DNA from: DAOMNN01 sp050486545
GTDB taxonomy: Bacteria; Pseudomonadota; Gammaproteobacteria; Burkholderiales; Rhodocyclaceae
Assembly (NCBI GenBank): GCA_050486545.1
Contig: JBJHDM010000015.1
Span: 1 to 63,991, forward strand
DNA: 63,991 nt
Reading direction: 5' to 3'
Below are positions 25,933-36,400 of this stretch, one piece after another; the first letter of the stretch is position 1, and each line of letters opens with the position of its first letter. The notes under the pieces are model-generated. The model had not been told where the DNA came from. It made no database searches and worked only from the letters and a program-made list of their open reading frames with translations. Position numbers and translations under genes: made by a program.

Positions 25933-27924
25933 ATGTTCAAGAAGATCCTGATTGCAAATCGCGGTGAAATCGCCTGCCGCGTCATCAAGACGGCGCGCAG
26001 GATGGGGATCGCGACCGTCGCGGTGTATTCCGAGGCCGACAAGGCTGCCTTGCACGTGGATCTGGCCGACGAGGCCGTCTGCATCGGTCCCGCACCCAGC
26101 AAGGAGTCCTACCTGGTCATGGACCGCATCATCGCCGCCTGCAAGCAGACCGGTGCGGAAGCCGTGCATCCGGGCTACGGTTTCCTCTCCGAGAACGCCG
26201 AGTTCTCGCGCCGGCTGGAAGCCGAGGGCATCCAGTTCATCGGTCCCAAGCATTACTCGGTGGCCAAGATGGGCGACAAGATCGAGTCCAAGAAGCTCGC
26301 CATCGAAGCCCGGGTGAACACCATTCCCGGCTACAACGACCCGATCGAAACGCCCGAGGAAGCGGTCGAGATCGCCAGGGGCATCGGCTATCCGGTCATG
26401 ATCAAGGCCTCGGCAGGAGGTGGCGGCAAGGGCTTGCGCGTGGCGTTCAACGACAAGGAGGCCCATGAGGGTTTCGCGTCGTGCCGCAGCGAAGCGAAGA
26501 ACGCATTCGGCGACGACCGCGTGTTCATCGAGAAATACGTGCTCGAGCCGCGCCACATCGAAATTCAGGTGCTTGGCGACGCCCACGGCAACTACGTGTA
26601 TCTGAACGAACGCGACTGCTCGATCCAGCGACGCCACCAGAAGGTCATCGAGGAGGCGCCGAGCCCCTTCGTCGATCCGGAGATGCGCAAGGCGATGGGC
26701 GAACAGGCGGTGGCGCTGGCCCGTGCGGTGAACTACGAGTCGGCTGGCACGGTGGAGTTCGTCGTCTCCGGTGCGACCAAGGAGTTCTACTTCCTCGAGA
26801 TGAACACCCGGCTGCAGGTCGAGCACCCGGTCACGGAACTGATCTGCGGGCTCGATCTGGTCGAGCAGATGATCCGTGTAGCCGCCGGCGAGCAACTCGC
26901 GATCACCCAGGCCGACGTCGGTATCCACGGTTGGGCGATGGAATGCCGCATCAACGCGGAAGATCCGTTCCGTGGCTTTCTGCCGTCCACCGGCCGGCTG
27001 GTGAAGTTCCAGCCACCCGCCGAGGTCGAGGGCCAGGTCCGCGTCGATACCGGGGTGTACGAGGGCGGCGAGATCTCGATGTACTACGACTCGATGATCG
27101 CCAAGCTGATCACCCACGGTGCGACCCGCGACCAGGCGATCGAGCGCATGCGCGAGGCGCTCAACGCCTTCGTGATCCGCGGCATCAGTTCGAACATCCC
27201 GTTCCAGGCTGCGCTGATGCAGCATCCGCGCTTCGTTTCGGGCAACTTCAACACCGGTTTCATTGCCGAGGAGTACCCGAAAGGCTTCGATGCGTCGATG
27301 GTGCCGCACGACGACCCCGCCCTGTTCATCTGTGCCGCAGCCGCTCTGCATCGGCGCTTCGAGGACCGCGATGCGCAGATTTCGGGGCAGATGCCGGGAC
27401 ACGAGCGGGTGGTCGGCGACGACTATACGGTGATCCGTGGCGACGAGCGCACCCTCGTCAGGGTGCTCCCGGTGAGCGGCGGCTACGACGTGCAACTCGA
27501 CGGCGAGACGTTCTCGGTGCGTTCCGACTGGCGCTTCGGCGAAGTCCTGATGCACGGGAACCTCAACGGCAAGCCGTTTACGATGCAGGTCGAGCGTGTC
27601 GGCCTGCGCTATCGTCTGTGGCACAACGGCACCCAGGCGACGCTGCTGGTCATGAGCGCGCGCTGGGCGGAATTGCAGGCGCTGATGCCGGTGAAGCTGC
27701 CGCCGGATCTGTCCAAGTTCCTGCTTTCGCCGATGCCGGGTTTGCTGCGTGAGATCGCCGTGATCGAAGGCCAGGAGATCAAGGCCGGAGAGAAACTGGC
27801 GGTCATCGAGGCGATGAAGATGGAGAACGTGCTCAAGGCCGAGCAGGATGGCAAGGTCGCCAGGATCGTCGCCCGTCCGGGTGCGAGCCTCGCGGTCGAC
27901 GAGGTCATCGTCGAGTTCGAATAG
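25933..27924 (+). CDS. pccA: Propionyl-CoA carboxylase alpha subunit (biotin carboxylase + BCCP)
   Basis: This 663-residue subunit carboxylates its own biotin with ATP and bicarbonate. The biotin carboxylase part (1 to about 450) shows KILIANRGEIACRVI, the glycine-rich ATP loop KASAGGGGKGLRVA, EKYVLEPRHIEIQVLGD, and the EMNTRLQVEHPVTE active site. A linker domain of the propionyl-CoA carboxylase type (about 450-585) is followed by a C-terminal biotinyl domain with the attachment lysine in EAMKMENVL. GGGGAGG lies upstream of the ATG. It ends the mcm operon, closed by the terminator at 27944-27976. Confidence 0.95.
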   Translation: MFKKILIANRGEIACRVIKTARRMGIATVAVYSEADKAALHVDLADEAVCIGPAPSKESYLVMDRIIAACKQTGAEAVHPGYGFLSENAEFSRRLEAEGIQFIGPKHYSVAKMGDKIESKKLAIEARVNTIPGYNDPIETPEEAVEIARGIGYPVMIKASAGGGGKGLRVAFNDKEAHEGFASCRSEAKNAFGDDRVFIEKYVLEPRHIEIQVLGDAHGNYVYLNERDCSIQRRHQKVIEEAPSPFVDPEMRKAMGEQAVALARAVNYESAGTVEFVVSGATKEFYFLEMNTRLQVEHPVTELICGLDLVEQMIRVAAGEQLAITQADVGIHGWAMECRINAEDPFRGFLPSTGRLVKFQPPAEVEGQVRVDTGVYEGGEISMYYDSMIAKLITHGATRDQAIERMREALNAFVIRGISSNIPFQAALMQHPRFVSGNFNTGFIAEEYPKGFDASMVPHDDPALFICAAAALHRRFEDRDAQISGQMPGHERVVGDDYTVIRGDERTLVRVLPVSGGYDVQLDGETFSVRSDWRFGEVLMHGNLNGKPFTMQVERVGLRYRLWHNGTQATLLVMSARWAELQALMPVKLPPDLSKFLLSPMPGLLREIAVIEGQEIKAGEKLAVIEAMKMENVLKAEQDGKVARIVARPGASLAVDEVIVEFE

Positions 27925-27943
27925 GCGTCCTCGTCCGATCCTC

Positions 27944-27976
27944 GTGGGGCCCGCCTTGACGGGCCCCACTTTTTTT
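27944..27976 (+). terminator. Intrinsic terminator of mcm-meaB-pccBA operon
   Basis: A nine-base perfect stem (27944-27952 with 27961-27969) with an eight-base loop is followed by seven T residues (27970-27976), a textbook intrinsic terminator 20 bases after the pccA stop. Confidence 0.92.
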
Positions 27977-28020
27977 GCGCTGCCGAATCGAGGGAACCTA
28001 TTACCTTTGTCCCGGTCATA

Positions 28021-28050
28021 TTTGCGCAAACATTGTGAATCGAATACTAT
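28021..28050 (+). promoter_or_regulatory. Possible promoter with TTTGCGCAAA palindrome ahead of kamA-like gene
   Basis: The palindrome TTTGCGCAAA (28021-28030) overlaps a possible -35 box TTGCGC (28022-28027), 17 bases from TACTAT (28045-28050). The 12 bases TTGCGCAAACAT also occur at 38652-38663 inside the element ahead of the acyl-CoA synthetase gene. The region is AT-rich; the rest of 27977-28239 shows nothing else. Confidence 0.45.
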
Positions 28051-28239
28051 CGTGCTCGATTTTCGCGTCGCCGGACTAATGGGCGATGCTTTGCCGCCGG
28101 TAGCTGGCCCGCACGGGGCCGTTTTTCTCATCTACGCTGCCGGCCTTTGACCGTCCCGCAGGATCCCGCTTGACCAGTGCCCGCCCATCCGGCGCGACAC
28201 TGCGGGCACGGGACCCCGCAGCGTTCAGGAGGAACCAGC

Positions 28240-29634
<1,395 letters not shown>

Positions 29635-29655
29635 CGTTGCAGTGGCGCTAAAGTA

Positions 29656-29682
29656 CGAAGGGCCCGCGATGCGGGCCCTTCG
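29656..29682. terminator. Hairpin between convergent kamA-like and epimerase genes
   Basis: A 12-base perfect stem (29656-29667 with 29671-29682) with loop GAT lies between two convergent genes. T-runs are short on both sides (best on the minus strand, TACTTTAG), so it probably works as a modest bidirectional terminator. Confidence 0.7.
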
Positions 29683-29705
29683 TCCGTATGACGGGCGTCC
29701 GCGCG

Positions 29706-30185
29706 TCAGGCCGTGGTCATCCGCCCGAATGCTTCGATCACTTCGGGCGGTGCCTGGACGAGTTCGATCAGCACGCCTTCGCCCCCGATCGGGAATTCCT
29801 CGTTCCCCTTCGGATGCAGGAAGGTGATGTCGTAGCCGGCGGCGCCGCGGCGGATGCCGCCCGGGGCGAAGCGCACCCCCTGGGCGGTGAGCCATTCGAC
29901 TGCGGCGGGCAGGTCGTCGACCCACAGGCCGACGTGGTTGAGCGGGGTCGTGTGGACCGCAGGTTTCTTCTCGGGATCGAGCGGCTGCATCAGATCGACC
30001 TCGACCTTGAACGGACCGGTTCCCATCGCGCAGATGTCTTCGTCGACGTTCTCGCGCTCGCTGACGAAATTTCCGGTCACCTCGAGGCCAAGCATGTCCA
30101 CCCACAAGGTCTTGAGTCGCTGCTTGTTCGGCGCGCCGATGGCGATCTGCTGGATGCCGAGGATGGTGAAGGGGCGTTGGGTCAT
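29706..30185 (-). CDS. mce: Methylmalonyl-CoA epimerase (VOC family)
   Basis: This 159-residue vicinal-oxygen-chelate protein most likely interconverts (S)- and (R)-methylmalonyl-CoA, joining the carboxylase to the mutase. Paired beta-alpha-beta modules are visible: GIQQIAIGAPNKQRLKTLW, and LNHVGLWVDDLPAAVEWLTAQGVRF with the metal histidine in NHVGLWV, ending in FPIGGEGVLIELVQAP with the metal glutamate. Generic glyoxalase-like annotation is possible, but the repeated operator shared with the gntR/mcm region supports the epimerase role. ATG 30185 follows GGAG by nine bases; longer frames would place coding sequence over the promoter. Confidence 0.85.
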   Translation of the reverse strand: MTQRPFTILGIQQIAIGAPNKQRLKTLWVDMLGLEVTGNFVSERENVDEDICAMGTGPFKVEVDLMQPLDPEKKPAVHTTPLNHVGLWVDDLPAAVEWLTAQGVRFAPGGIRRGAAGYDITFLHPKGNEEFPIGGEGVLIELVQAPPEVIEAFGRMTTA

Positions 30186-30215
30186 GGGTCGAGGCTCCGT
30201 GCAATCCATTACGTA

Positions 30216-30229
30216 ATTCATAATTATGG
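30216..30229 (-). promoter_or_regulatory. Operator copy over the epimerase promoter
   Basis: ATTCATAATTATGG is identical to 20829-20842 at the gntR/mcm promoters, with palindromic core CATAATTATG at 30219-30228. On the minus strand it overlaps a CATAAT -10 box that sits 18 bases from TTGGAC, so a bound regulator would block transcription of the epimerase gene. Confidence 0.65.
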
Positions 30230-30291
30230 CGGAAATCGGTCTTGCGGTCCAAAGGGCGAGGCAGGGGTGAAACGACCGGTAGTGTGCGGCG

Positions 30292-31017
30292 TCAGTCCCA
30301 CTCCACCTGGGCGGAGAACAGGTAGCCGGCACCGTACACCGTCTTGATCAGCTTGGGGTCGTGCGGATCGTCGTCGAGCTTGCGCCGCAGGCGCGAGATG
30401 CGTACGTCGATGCTGCGGTCGAACGGGTCGAGGTCCCGTTCGCCAAGCAATTGCTCGCGGCTCAGGATGCGGTTGGGGCGCTGCAGGAGCGTGAACAGCA
30501 GGGCGGCCTCGGCCGCCGACAGTCCGACTTCGCGATCGTCGGGGGCGCGCAGCGCGTGACGACCACGGTCGAAGATCCAGCCGGCGAAGCGCGCAATATT
30601 GCGTTCGGATGCGACCGCGTCGGCCGGAGCGGCGCGCTGGTAGCGGCGCAGGATGGATCGTACGCGGGCCACGAGTTCGCGTGGTTCGAACGGCTTGACG
30701 ATGTAGTCGTCCGCTCCGAGTTCGAGTCCGAGCACCCGATCGGTCACGTCGTTGCGCCCGGTCAGGATCAGTACCGCGCACGGGTTGCCGTCCTGGAGTT
30801 CGCGCACGACCTGCATCCCGTCCATGTCCGGAAGCCCCAGATCCACAATGCACAGGTCGGGGGCGGCGCGGCGTGCGCGCTCGAGGAACTGGCGGCCCGT
30901 GGCCACGTAATCGCAGCGAAAACCGTATTCGCCCAGGCTCGAGCAGATCAGGCGGGCGATATCGTGGTCGTCCTCGAGGACGAGGATGTTGGCGGTAAGT
31001 ACGTCGGATCCGGTCAT
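30292..31017 (-). CDS. OmpR/PhoB-type response regulator
   Basis: This 241-residue regulator has an N-terminal receiver domain (acidic pocket EDDHD at 15-19, phospho-acceptor D59 in IVDLGLPDMDG, conserved K in IVKPF) and a C-terminal winged helix ending RLRRKLDDDPHDPKLIKTVYGAGYLF. Its start overlaps the hybrid kinase stop by four bases, so the two are a co-translated pair. Downstream in the same direction is the epimerase gene with its own promoter, and divergent from the pair is icmF, which suggests a link to branched acyl-CoA metabolism (inference). Confidence 0.9.
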   Translation of the reverse strand: MTGSDVLTANILVLEDDHDIARLICSSLGEYGFRCDYVATGRQFLERARRAAPDLCIVDLGLPDMDGMQVVRELQDGNPCAVLILTGRNDVTDRVLGLELGADDYIVKPFEPRELVARVRSILRRYQRAAPADAVASERNIARFAGWIFDRGRHALRAPDDREVGLSAAEAALLFTLLQRPNRILSREQLLGERDLDPFDRSIDVRISRLRRKLDDDPHDPKLIKTVYGAGYLFSAQVEWD

Positions 31018-33074
31018 TGATTCAGGTTTTCCTTGGAAACTTCGAGGTCCCGGAGCGCAGTTTCGAGTTCCGCGCGTCCGAAGGGTTTGCGCAATACCGG
31101 CACGTCCAGGCCGGCCATTTCCCCAGGGCGGTCCTCGCTGGCGTAGCCGGTGATCAGCAGGATCGGCAGGTCCGGGCGCAATGCGCGTGCCCGGCGGCTC
31201 AGTTCGCGCCCGTCGATGCCGCCCGGCATCACCGTGTCGGTGACCAGGATCGCGATCTCGGGGACGTTCTCGAGCAATGACGCGGCTTCGGGGCCGTTCG
31301 ACGCTTCGAGAACCGGATAGCCGAGCGTGGCCAGCTCGAGACGGATGATGCGCCGGACCTCGGGCTCGTCCTCGACGAGCAGAACGGGAGGGCGCCGCTG
31401 CCCCAGCGCGTGCGACTCCTGAATCGTGGCGTCGGGGGTTCCGGTCGGAGCGGTCGTGCGTGGCAGTACGAAGGTGACCGTGGTCCCTTCCCCGGGCGTG
31501 CTGCGAATGCGGATGTTTCCGCCCGACTGTCGCACGAACCCATAGACCATGGATAGCCCCAGCCCGCTTCCACGACCGAAGGTCTTGGTCGTGAAGAACG
31601 GTTCGAAGACCCGCGCGAGGGCTTGGGGTTCGATCCCGCTGCCGGTATCGGTGACGTCGATCTGAACGTAGTCGGCTGCGGGAAGCTCGACCAGTGCCGA
31701 CATGTTCTCCGGGATGTGGCGGTTGCTGACCGTGATGGTCAGTTCTCCCCCCGCCGGCATCGCGTCGCGGGCATTGAGCGCCAGGTTGAGCAGGGCGTTC
31801 TCCAACTGGTGCGGGTCGGCGAACGCGTAGAGCGGCTCTTCGGGCAGGCGTGTGCTGATCGCCACGCTCTCGGTGAGCGAGCGCGTGAGCAGTTGGGTCA
31901 TGTTATGCACCAGCGCACCCACTTCCACGGCACAGGGTTCGAGCGTCTGCCGACGCGAAAAGGTGAGCAGGCGCTTGATCAGCTCGGCCCCGCGCCGGGC
32001 CGCATGCAGGGCCGGGTCGACGAATTCGCAGGACGGGTCGTGGGGCGGGGTGCGCTCCTTGAGCGCCGAAAGGTTGCCGATGATGATCGACAGCAGGTTG
32101 TTGAAGTCATGCGCGAGACCGCCGGTCAGCTGCCCGACCGCTTCCATCTTCTGTGCCTGGATCAGGGCGGCCTGGTTGGCCTTCTGCTCGGTGATGTCGA
32201 TGGAGAGTACGAAGAAGCCGAGCACCTCCCCTTCGCCGTTGAGTTCGGGCACGACCACGCTGCGGGCATAGACGGTCCGGCTGCCGGGCCGCTTGCGGGC
32301 GTATTCGTAGCTGACACGCTCTCCGGTCTTGGCGATCAGCAGGTGCGGGCTGATCTGCGCGTAGGATTCCTCGCCGAAAATGTCCCGGATCGTCCGCCCG
32401 ACGATCTCTTCCTTGTCGAGACCGAACCACTCCGCGTAGCCCTTGTTCGCGAACTGGTAGACCTCGTTCCGATCTACATAGGCCACGAGCGCCGGAATGG
32501 AGTCGATGATCAGGCGCAGGCGTCCTTCCGAGCGGCGCAGTGCGTCGGCAATCTCGTCGATGTCCGCATTCGCCTGCGCGAGCTGGGTGTTGGCACTTTC
32601 GAGCTCGCTGGTCCGTTCCCGCACCCGTGCTTCGAGGACGGCATTCTGCTGCTGGATGACCTCTTCGTAGCGTCGCTGGTCGGTAATGTCCGTCCATAGC
32701 GAAACAAACCCGAGATTCGGAATCGGAACGCCGCGAATCGCGAGGATGCGCCCGTTCGGGCGGGTGCGTTCGGTGTAGTGCGGCTGGAAGGCCCGTGCGG
32801 CCGCCATGCGCTCTGCGACCAGGCGCTCGACGTCGCCTTCCCCGTACTCGCTGCGCTGCGCATTGAAGCGGACCAGCTCCTCGAATGGCAACCCGACGCG
32901 AAGCATCGACTCGGGGAAATCGAGCAGGCGGATGAGCGCCTTGTTCCAGGTGACGAGCTTGGGCGTTGCGTCGAACACCGCAATGGCCTGGTCGAGGAGG
33001 TCCAGTCCTGCCAGCAGCAGGTCGTAGCGCCTTCTCTGTTCGAAGCTCGGGGACGCGGGTTCGGATTGGGCCAT
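31014..33074 (-). CDS. Cytosolic hybrid histidine kinase with two PAS domains
   Basis: This 686-residue kinase has no membrane segment. Order: PAS domain of the PAS_7 type (about 15-140), coiled coil (about 142-195), second PAS (about 200-315), HisKA with LAHDFNNLLSII, ATPase domain (NALLNLALNARDAM; DTGSGIEPQ; GRGSGLGLSMV), and a C-terminal receiver (VTDTVMPGGIDG; LRKPFG). It should sense an internal signal such as redox state or a metabolite and pass phosphate through its own receiver or directly to the OmpR-type partner encoded next. The signal is unknown. Its upstream region is shared with icmF and contains the 36-base repeated element. Confidence 0.9.
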   Translation of the reverse strand: MAQSEPASPSFEQRRRYDLLLAGLDLLDQAIAVFDATPKLVTWNKALIRLLDFPESMLRVGLPFEELVRFNAQRSEYGEGDVERLVAERMAAARAFQPHYTERTRPNGRILAIRGVPIPNLGFVSLWTDITDQRRYEEVIQQQNAVLEARVRERTSELESANTQLAQANADIDEIADALRRSEGRLRLIIDSIPALVAYVDRNEVYQFANKGYAEWFGLDKEEIVGRTIRDIFGEESYAQISPHLLIAKTGERVSYEYARKRPGSRTVYARSVVVPELNGEGEVLGFFVLSIDITEQKANQAALIQAQKMEAVGQLTGGLAHDFNNLLSIIIGNLSALKERTPPHDPSCEFVDPALHAARRGAELIKRLLTFSRRQTLEPCAVEVGALVHNMTQLLTRSLTESVAISTRLPEEPLYAFADPHQLENALLNLALNARDAMPAGGELTITVSNRHIPENMSALVELPAADYVQIDVTDTGSGIEPQALARVFEPFFTTKTFGRGSGLGLSMVYGFVRQSGGNIRIRSTPGEGTTVTFVLPRTTAPTGTPDATIQESHALGQRRPPVLLVEDEPEVRRIIRLELATLGYPVLEASNGPEAASLLENVPEIAILVTDTVMPGGIDGRELSRRARALRPDLPILLITGYASEDRPGEMAGLDVPVLRKPFGRAELETALRDLEVSKENLNQ

Positions 33075-33145
33075 GGGATCCAGGGGCTCCGGGGGGTGGT
33101 CGGCGAAGGGTGATGTCCGTCCCCGACCGCAACGGGTAAGATGGT

Positions 33146-33181
33146 GTCACAATTCGATACAGTGACAAAACAGTTGCGCAA
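33146..33181 (+). promoter_or_regulatory. 36-base repeated cis-element, copy 1 (kinase/icmF)
   Basis: This stretch matches 38624-38659 at 31 of 36 positions without gaps. Conserved blocks are GTCACAATTCG, TACA, and AAAACAGTTGCGCAA. In this copy TGTCAC and GTGACA form a partial dyad, and GTTGCGCAAC is a perfect palindrome. It lies 72 bases before the hybrid kinase start and about 110 bases upstream of the icmF promoter. Confidence 0.65.
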
Positions 33182-33288
33182 CGGTGATCAGGAAAGATGA
33201 CCGGTCACGCGTCCTTGCAGGGTTGTCCGCGTCCGCCGTCAGCGCGGCAGAATGCGTTCGGGTACGATGATGGTGGCCCCGGAGCAAG

Positions 33289-33317
33289 TTGACGTTTACG
33301 TGAACGTAATCTAGATT
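33289..33317 (+). promoter_or_regulatory. icmF promoter with dyad in the spacer
   Basis: TTGACG (33289-33294) and TAGATT (33312-33317) are 17 bases apart and would start transcription near 33324, about 98 bases before icmF. The spacer is filled by TTTACGTGAACGTAA (33295-33309), an imperfect dyad of TTTACGT and ACGTAA arms. Dyads inside the promoter spacer are typical of MerR-type activators, and the arms recall sites described for LiuR, the branched-chain acyl-CoA regulator (recalled, not checked). Confidence 0.55.
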
Positions 33318-33421
33318 TCACTCGCCATCAAGACGCGGCGGATGCCGTCGCGTTTCCCGGACGTGGCGGGGTGTCGCCCGGCCGGCCCCTGAAAGTCCGC
33401 CGGAACCAGGAGAGAGCACAG

Positions 33422-36400
33422 ATGACCGACCTCAGCGTGAGCAAGAAACTGACCCCCTACAAGCCGAAGAACAAGGTGCGCTTCGTGACCGCCGCTTCGT
33501 TGTTCGACGGGCACGACGCTTCGATCAACATCATGCGTCGCATCCTGCAGTCGACCGGCGCCGAAGTCATCCACCTCGGCCACAACCGCTCGGTCGGCGA
33601 GATCGTCAATGCCGCGCTGCAGGAAGACGTGCAGGGCATCGCGATCACCAGCTATCAGGGCGGTCATGTCGAGTTCTTCAAGTACATGATCGACCTCCTG
33701 CGCGCGAACGGCGGAGAGAACATCAAGGTGTTCGGCGGTGGTGGCGGCGTGATCGTGCCGGCCGAGATCCAGGAACTGCACGACTACGGCGTGACGCGCA
33801 TCTATGCGCCGGAAGACGGCGTCACGCTCGGCCTGCAGGGGATGATCAACGACGTGGTCGAACGGTCGGACTTCGACCTCACGCACGAAGCGCCCGCAAA
33901 GGCCGACGAGTTGATCAAGAAGCTCACGACCGGCGATCGCAAGGTTCGCCTGCGCACGCTCTCGAAAGTCATCACGGCGCTCGAGAACGGTGGCTATGGC
34001 GAGGAAGTCAAGAAGGCGGTCAAGGATGCCGCCGCCAAGCTCGGAACGCCGACGCTCGGAATCACCGGCACCGGCGGGGCTGGCAAGAGTTCGCTCACTG
34101 ACGAGATCGTGCGCCGCTTCCGGCTCGATCAGGAAGATCGCCTGAAGGTCGCGATCGTGTCGATCGACCCGTCCAGGAAGCGTACCGGCGGTGCGCTGCT
34201 GGGCGACCGCATCCGCATGAACGCCATCGAGCACGAGAACATCTTCATGCGCTCGCTCGCCACGCGCGACACGGGTTCCGAAGTGTCGACCGCGCTGCCC
34301 GAGGTCATCGCCGCATGCAAGCTGACCGGCTTCGATCTGGTCGTCGTCGAGACTTCCGGCATCGGCCAGGGCAATGCGGCGATCGTCCCTTTCGTCGACC
34401 TTTCCCTGTACGTGATGACCCCCGAATTCGGCGCGGCGAGCCAGCTCGAGAAGATCGACATGCTCGATTTCGCCGATTTCGTCGCGATCAACAAGTTCGA
34501 CCGCAAGGGTGCCGAGGACGCGCTGCGCGACGTCTCCAAACAGTACCAGCGCAACCGCGAACTGTTCTCCCGTCCTGCCGACGAAATGCCGGTGTTCGGG
34601 ACCATGGCCGCACGCTTCAACGACGACGGGGTGACCGCCCTGTACCAGGCGATGCTTCCTGCGCTGGTCGAGAAGGGCCTGAAGGTCAAGCCGGGCAAGT
34701 TGCCGAAGGCGTCGGTGCGGGCGTCGAGCCGCGGACGCGCGATCGTCCCGGCCGAGCGTGCCCGTTATCTGGCCGAGATCGCCGAGACTGTGCGCGACTA
34801 TCACCAGCATGTGCAGGCGCAGGCGCGCGTTGCGCGCGAGCGCCAGTCGCTGAAGATCGCCAAGGCGCTGTTCGAGCAGTGCGGCAAGGAGATCGGTTCG
34901 TTCGACGAGCTGATCGAATGGAAGGACGGCGAATTGACTCCGGCGGCCAAGAAGCTGCTCGAGCAGTGGCCGACCGAGAAGGCGCTGTACGCCGCCGACG
35001 AATACGTCGTGAAGATCCGCGACAAGGAGATCCGCACCAAGCTCACCCACGAGTCGCTGTCCGGAAGCAAGATCCGCAAGGTGGCGCTGCCCGATTTCGA
35101 GGACGAGGGCGAGACGCTCAAGTTTCTCATGAAGGAGAATGTCCCGGGCTCGTTCCCGTATACCGCCGGCGTGTTTGCCTTCAAGCGCGAGGGCGAGGAT
35201 CCGACCCGCATGTTCGCCGGCGAGGGAGACGCCTTCCGCACCAACCGCCGCTTCAAGAAGGTGTCCGAAGGCATGCCGGCGCACCGCCTCAGCACCGCCT
35301 TCGATTCGGTCACCCTGTACGGCTGCGACCCCGACCTGCGTCCGGACATCTACGGCAAGATCGGCAACTCCGGCGTCTCCATCGCCACGCTGGACGACAT
35401 GAAGGTGTTGTACGACGGCTTCGACCTGTGCGCCCCGACCACCTCGGTGTCGATGACCATCAACGGCCCGGCGCCGATCATCCTTGCCTTCTTCTTCAAC
35501 ACCGCGATCGACCAGCAGATGGCGAAGTTCAAGGCCGACAACGGCCGCGATCCGACCGACGACGAATACGCCAAGATCCGGGCCTGGACGCTGTCGACCG
35601 TGCGCGGCACGGTGCAGGCCGACATCCTCAAGGAGGACCAGGGCCAGAACACCTGCATCTTCTCGACCGAGTTCGCGCTCAAGATGATGGGCGACATCCA
35701 GGAGTACTTCGTCCATCACAAGGTGCAGAACTTCTACTCGGTGTCGATCTCCGGCTACCACATCGCCGAGGCCGGCGCGAACCCGATCAGCCAGCTCGCC
35801 TTCACGCTGTCCAACGGCTTCACCTACGTCGAGTCGTATCTTGCGCGCGGCATGCACATCGACGATTTCGCGCCGAACCTGTCGTTCTTCTTCAGCAACG
35901 GCATGGACCCCGAGTACTCGGTGATTGGTCGCGTGGCGCGCCGCATCTGGGCGGTGGCGATGAAGAACAAGTACGGCGCCAACGAGCGCAGCCAGAAGCT
36001 CAAGTACCACATCCAGACCTCGGGGCGTTCGCTCCACGCGCAGGAGATGGACTTCAACGACATTCGCACGACGCTGCAGGCGTTGATCGCGATCTACGAC
36101 AACTGCAACAGCCTGCACACCAACGCCTACGACGAGGCGATCACCACGCCGACCGAGGAATCGGTGCGCCGAGCGATGGCGATCCAGCTCATCATCAACC
36201 GCGAGTGGGGGCTGGCAAAAAACGAGAACCCCAACCAGGGCGCCTTCATCATCGACGAGCTTACCGACCTCGTCGAAGAGGCCGTGCTCAAGGAGTTCGA
36301 GGCCATCGCTTCGCGCGGCGGCGTGCTCGGCGCGATGGAGACCGGCTACCAGCGCGGCAAGATCCAGGAGGAGTCGCTCTACTACGAGCACAAGAAGCAC

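Noticed and set aside
28021..28050. Third full copy of the 36-base element before the kamA-like gene
   Set aside because: Only the 12-base TTGCGCAAACAT part matches; the GTCACAATTCG block is not at the required spacing. Recorded only as a partial match.
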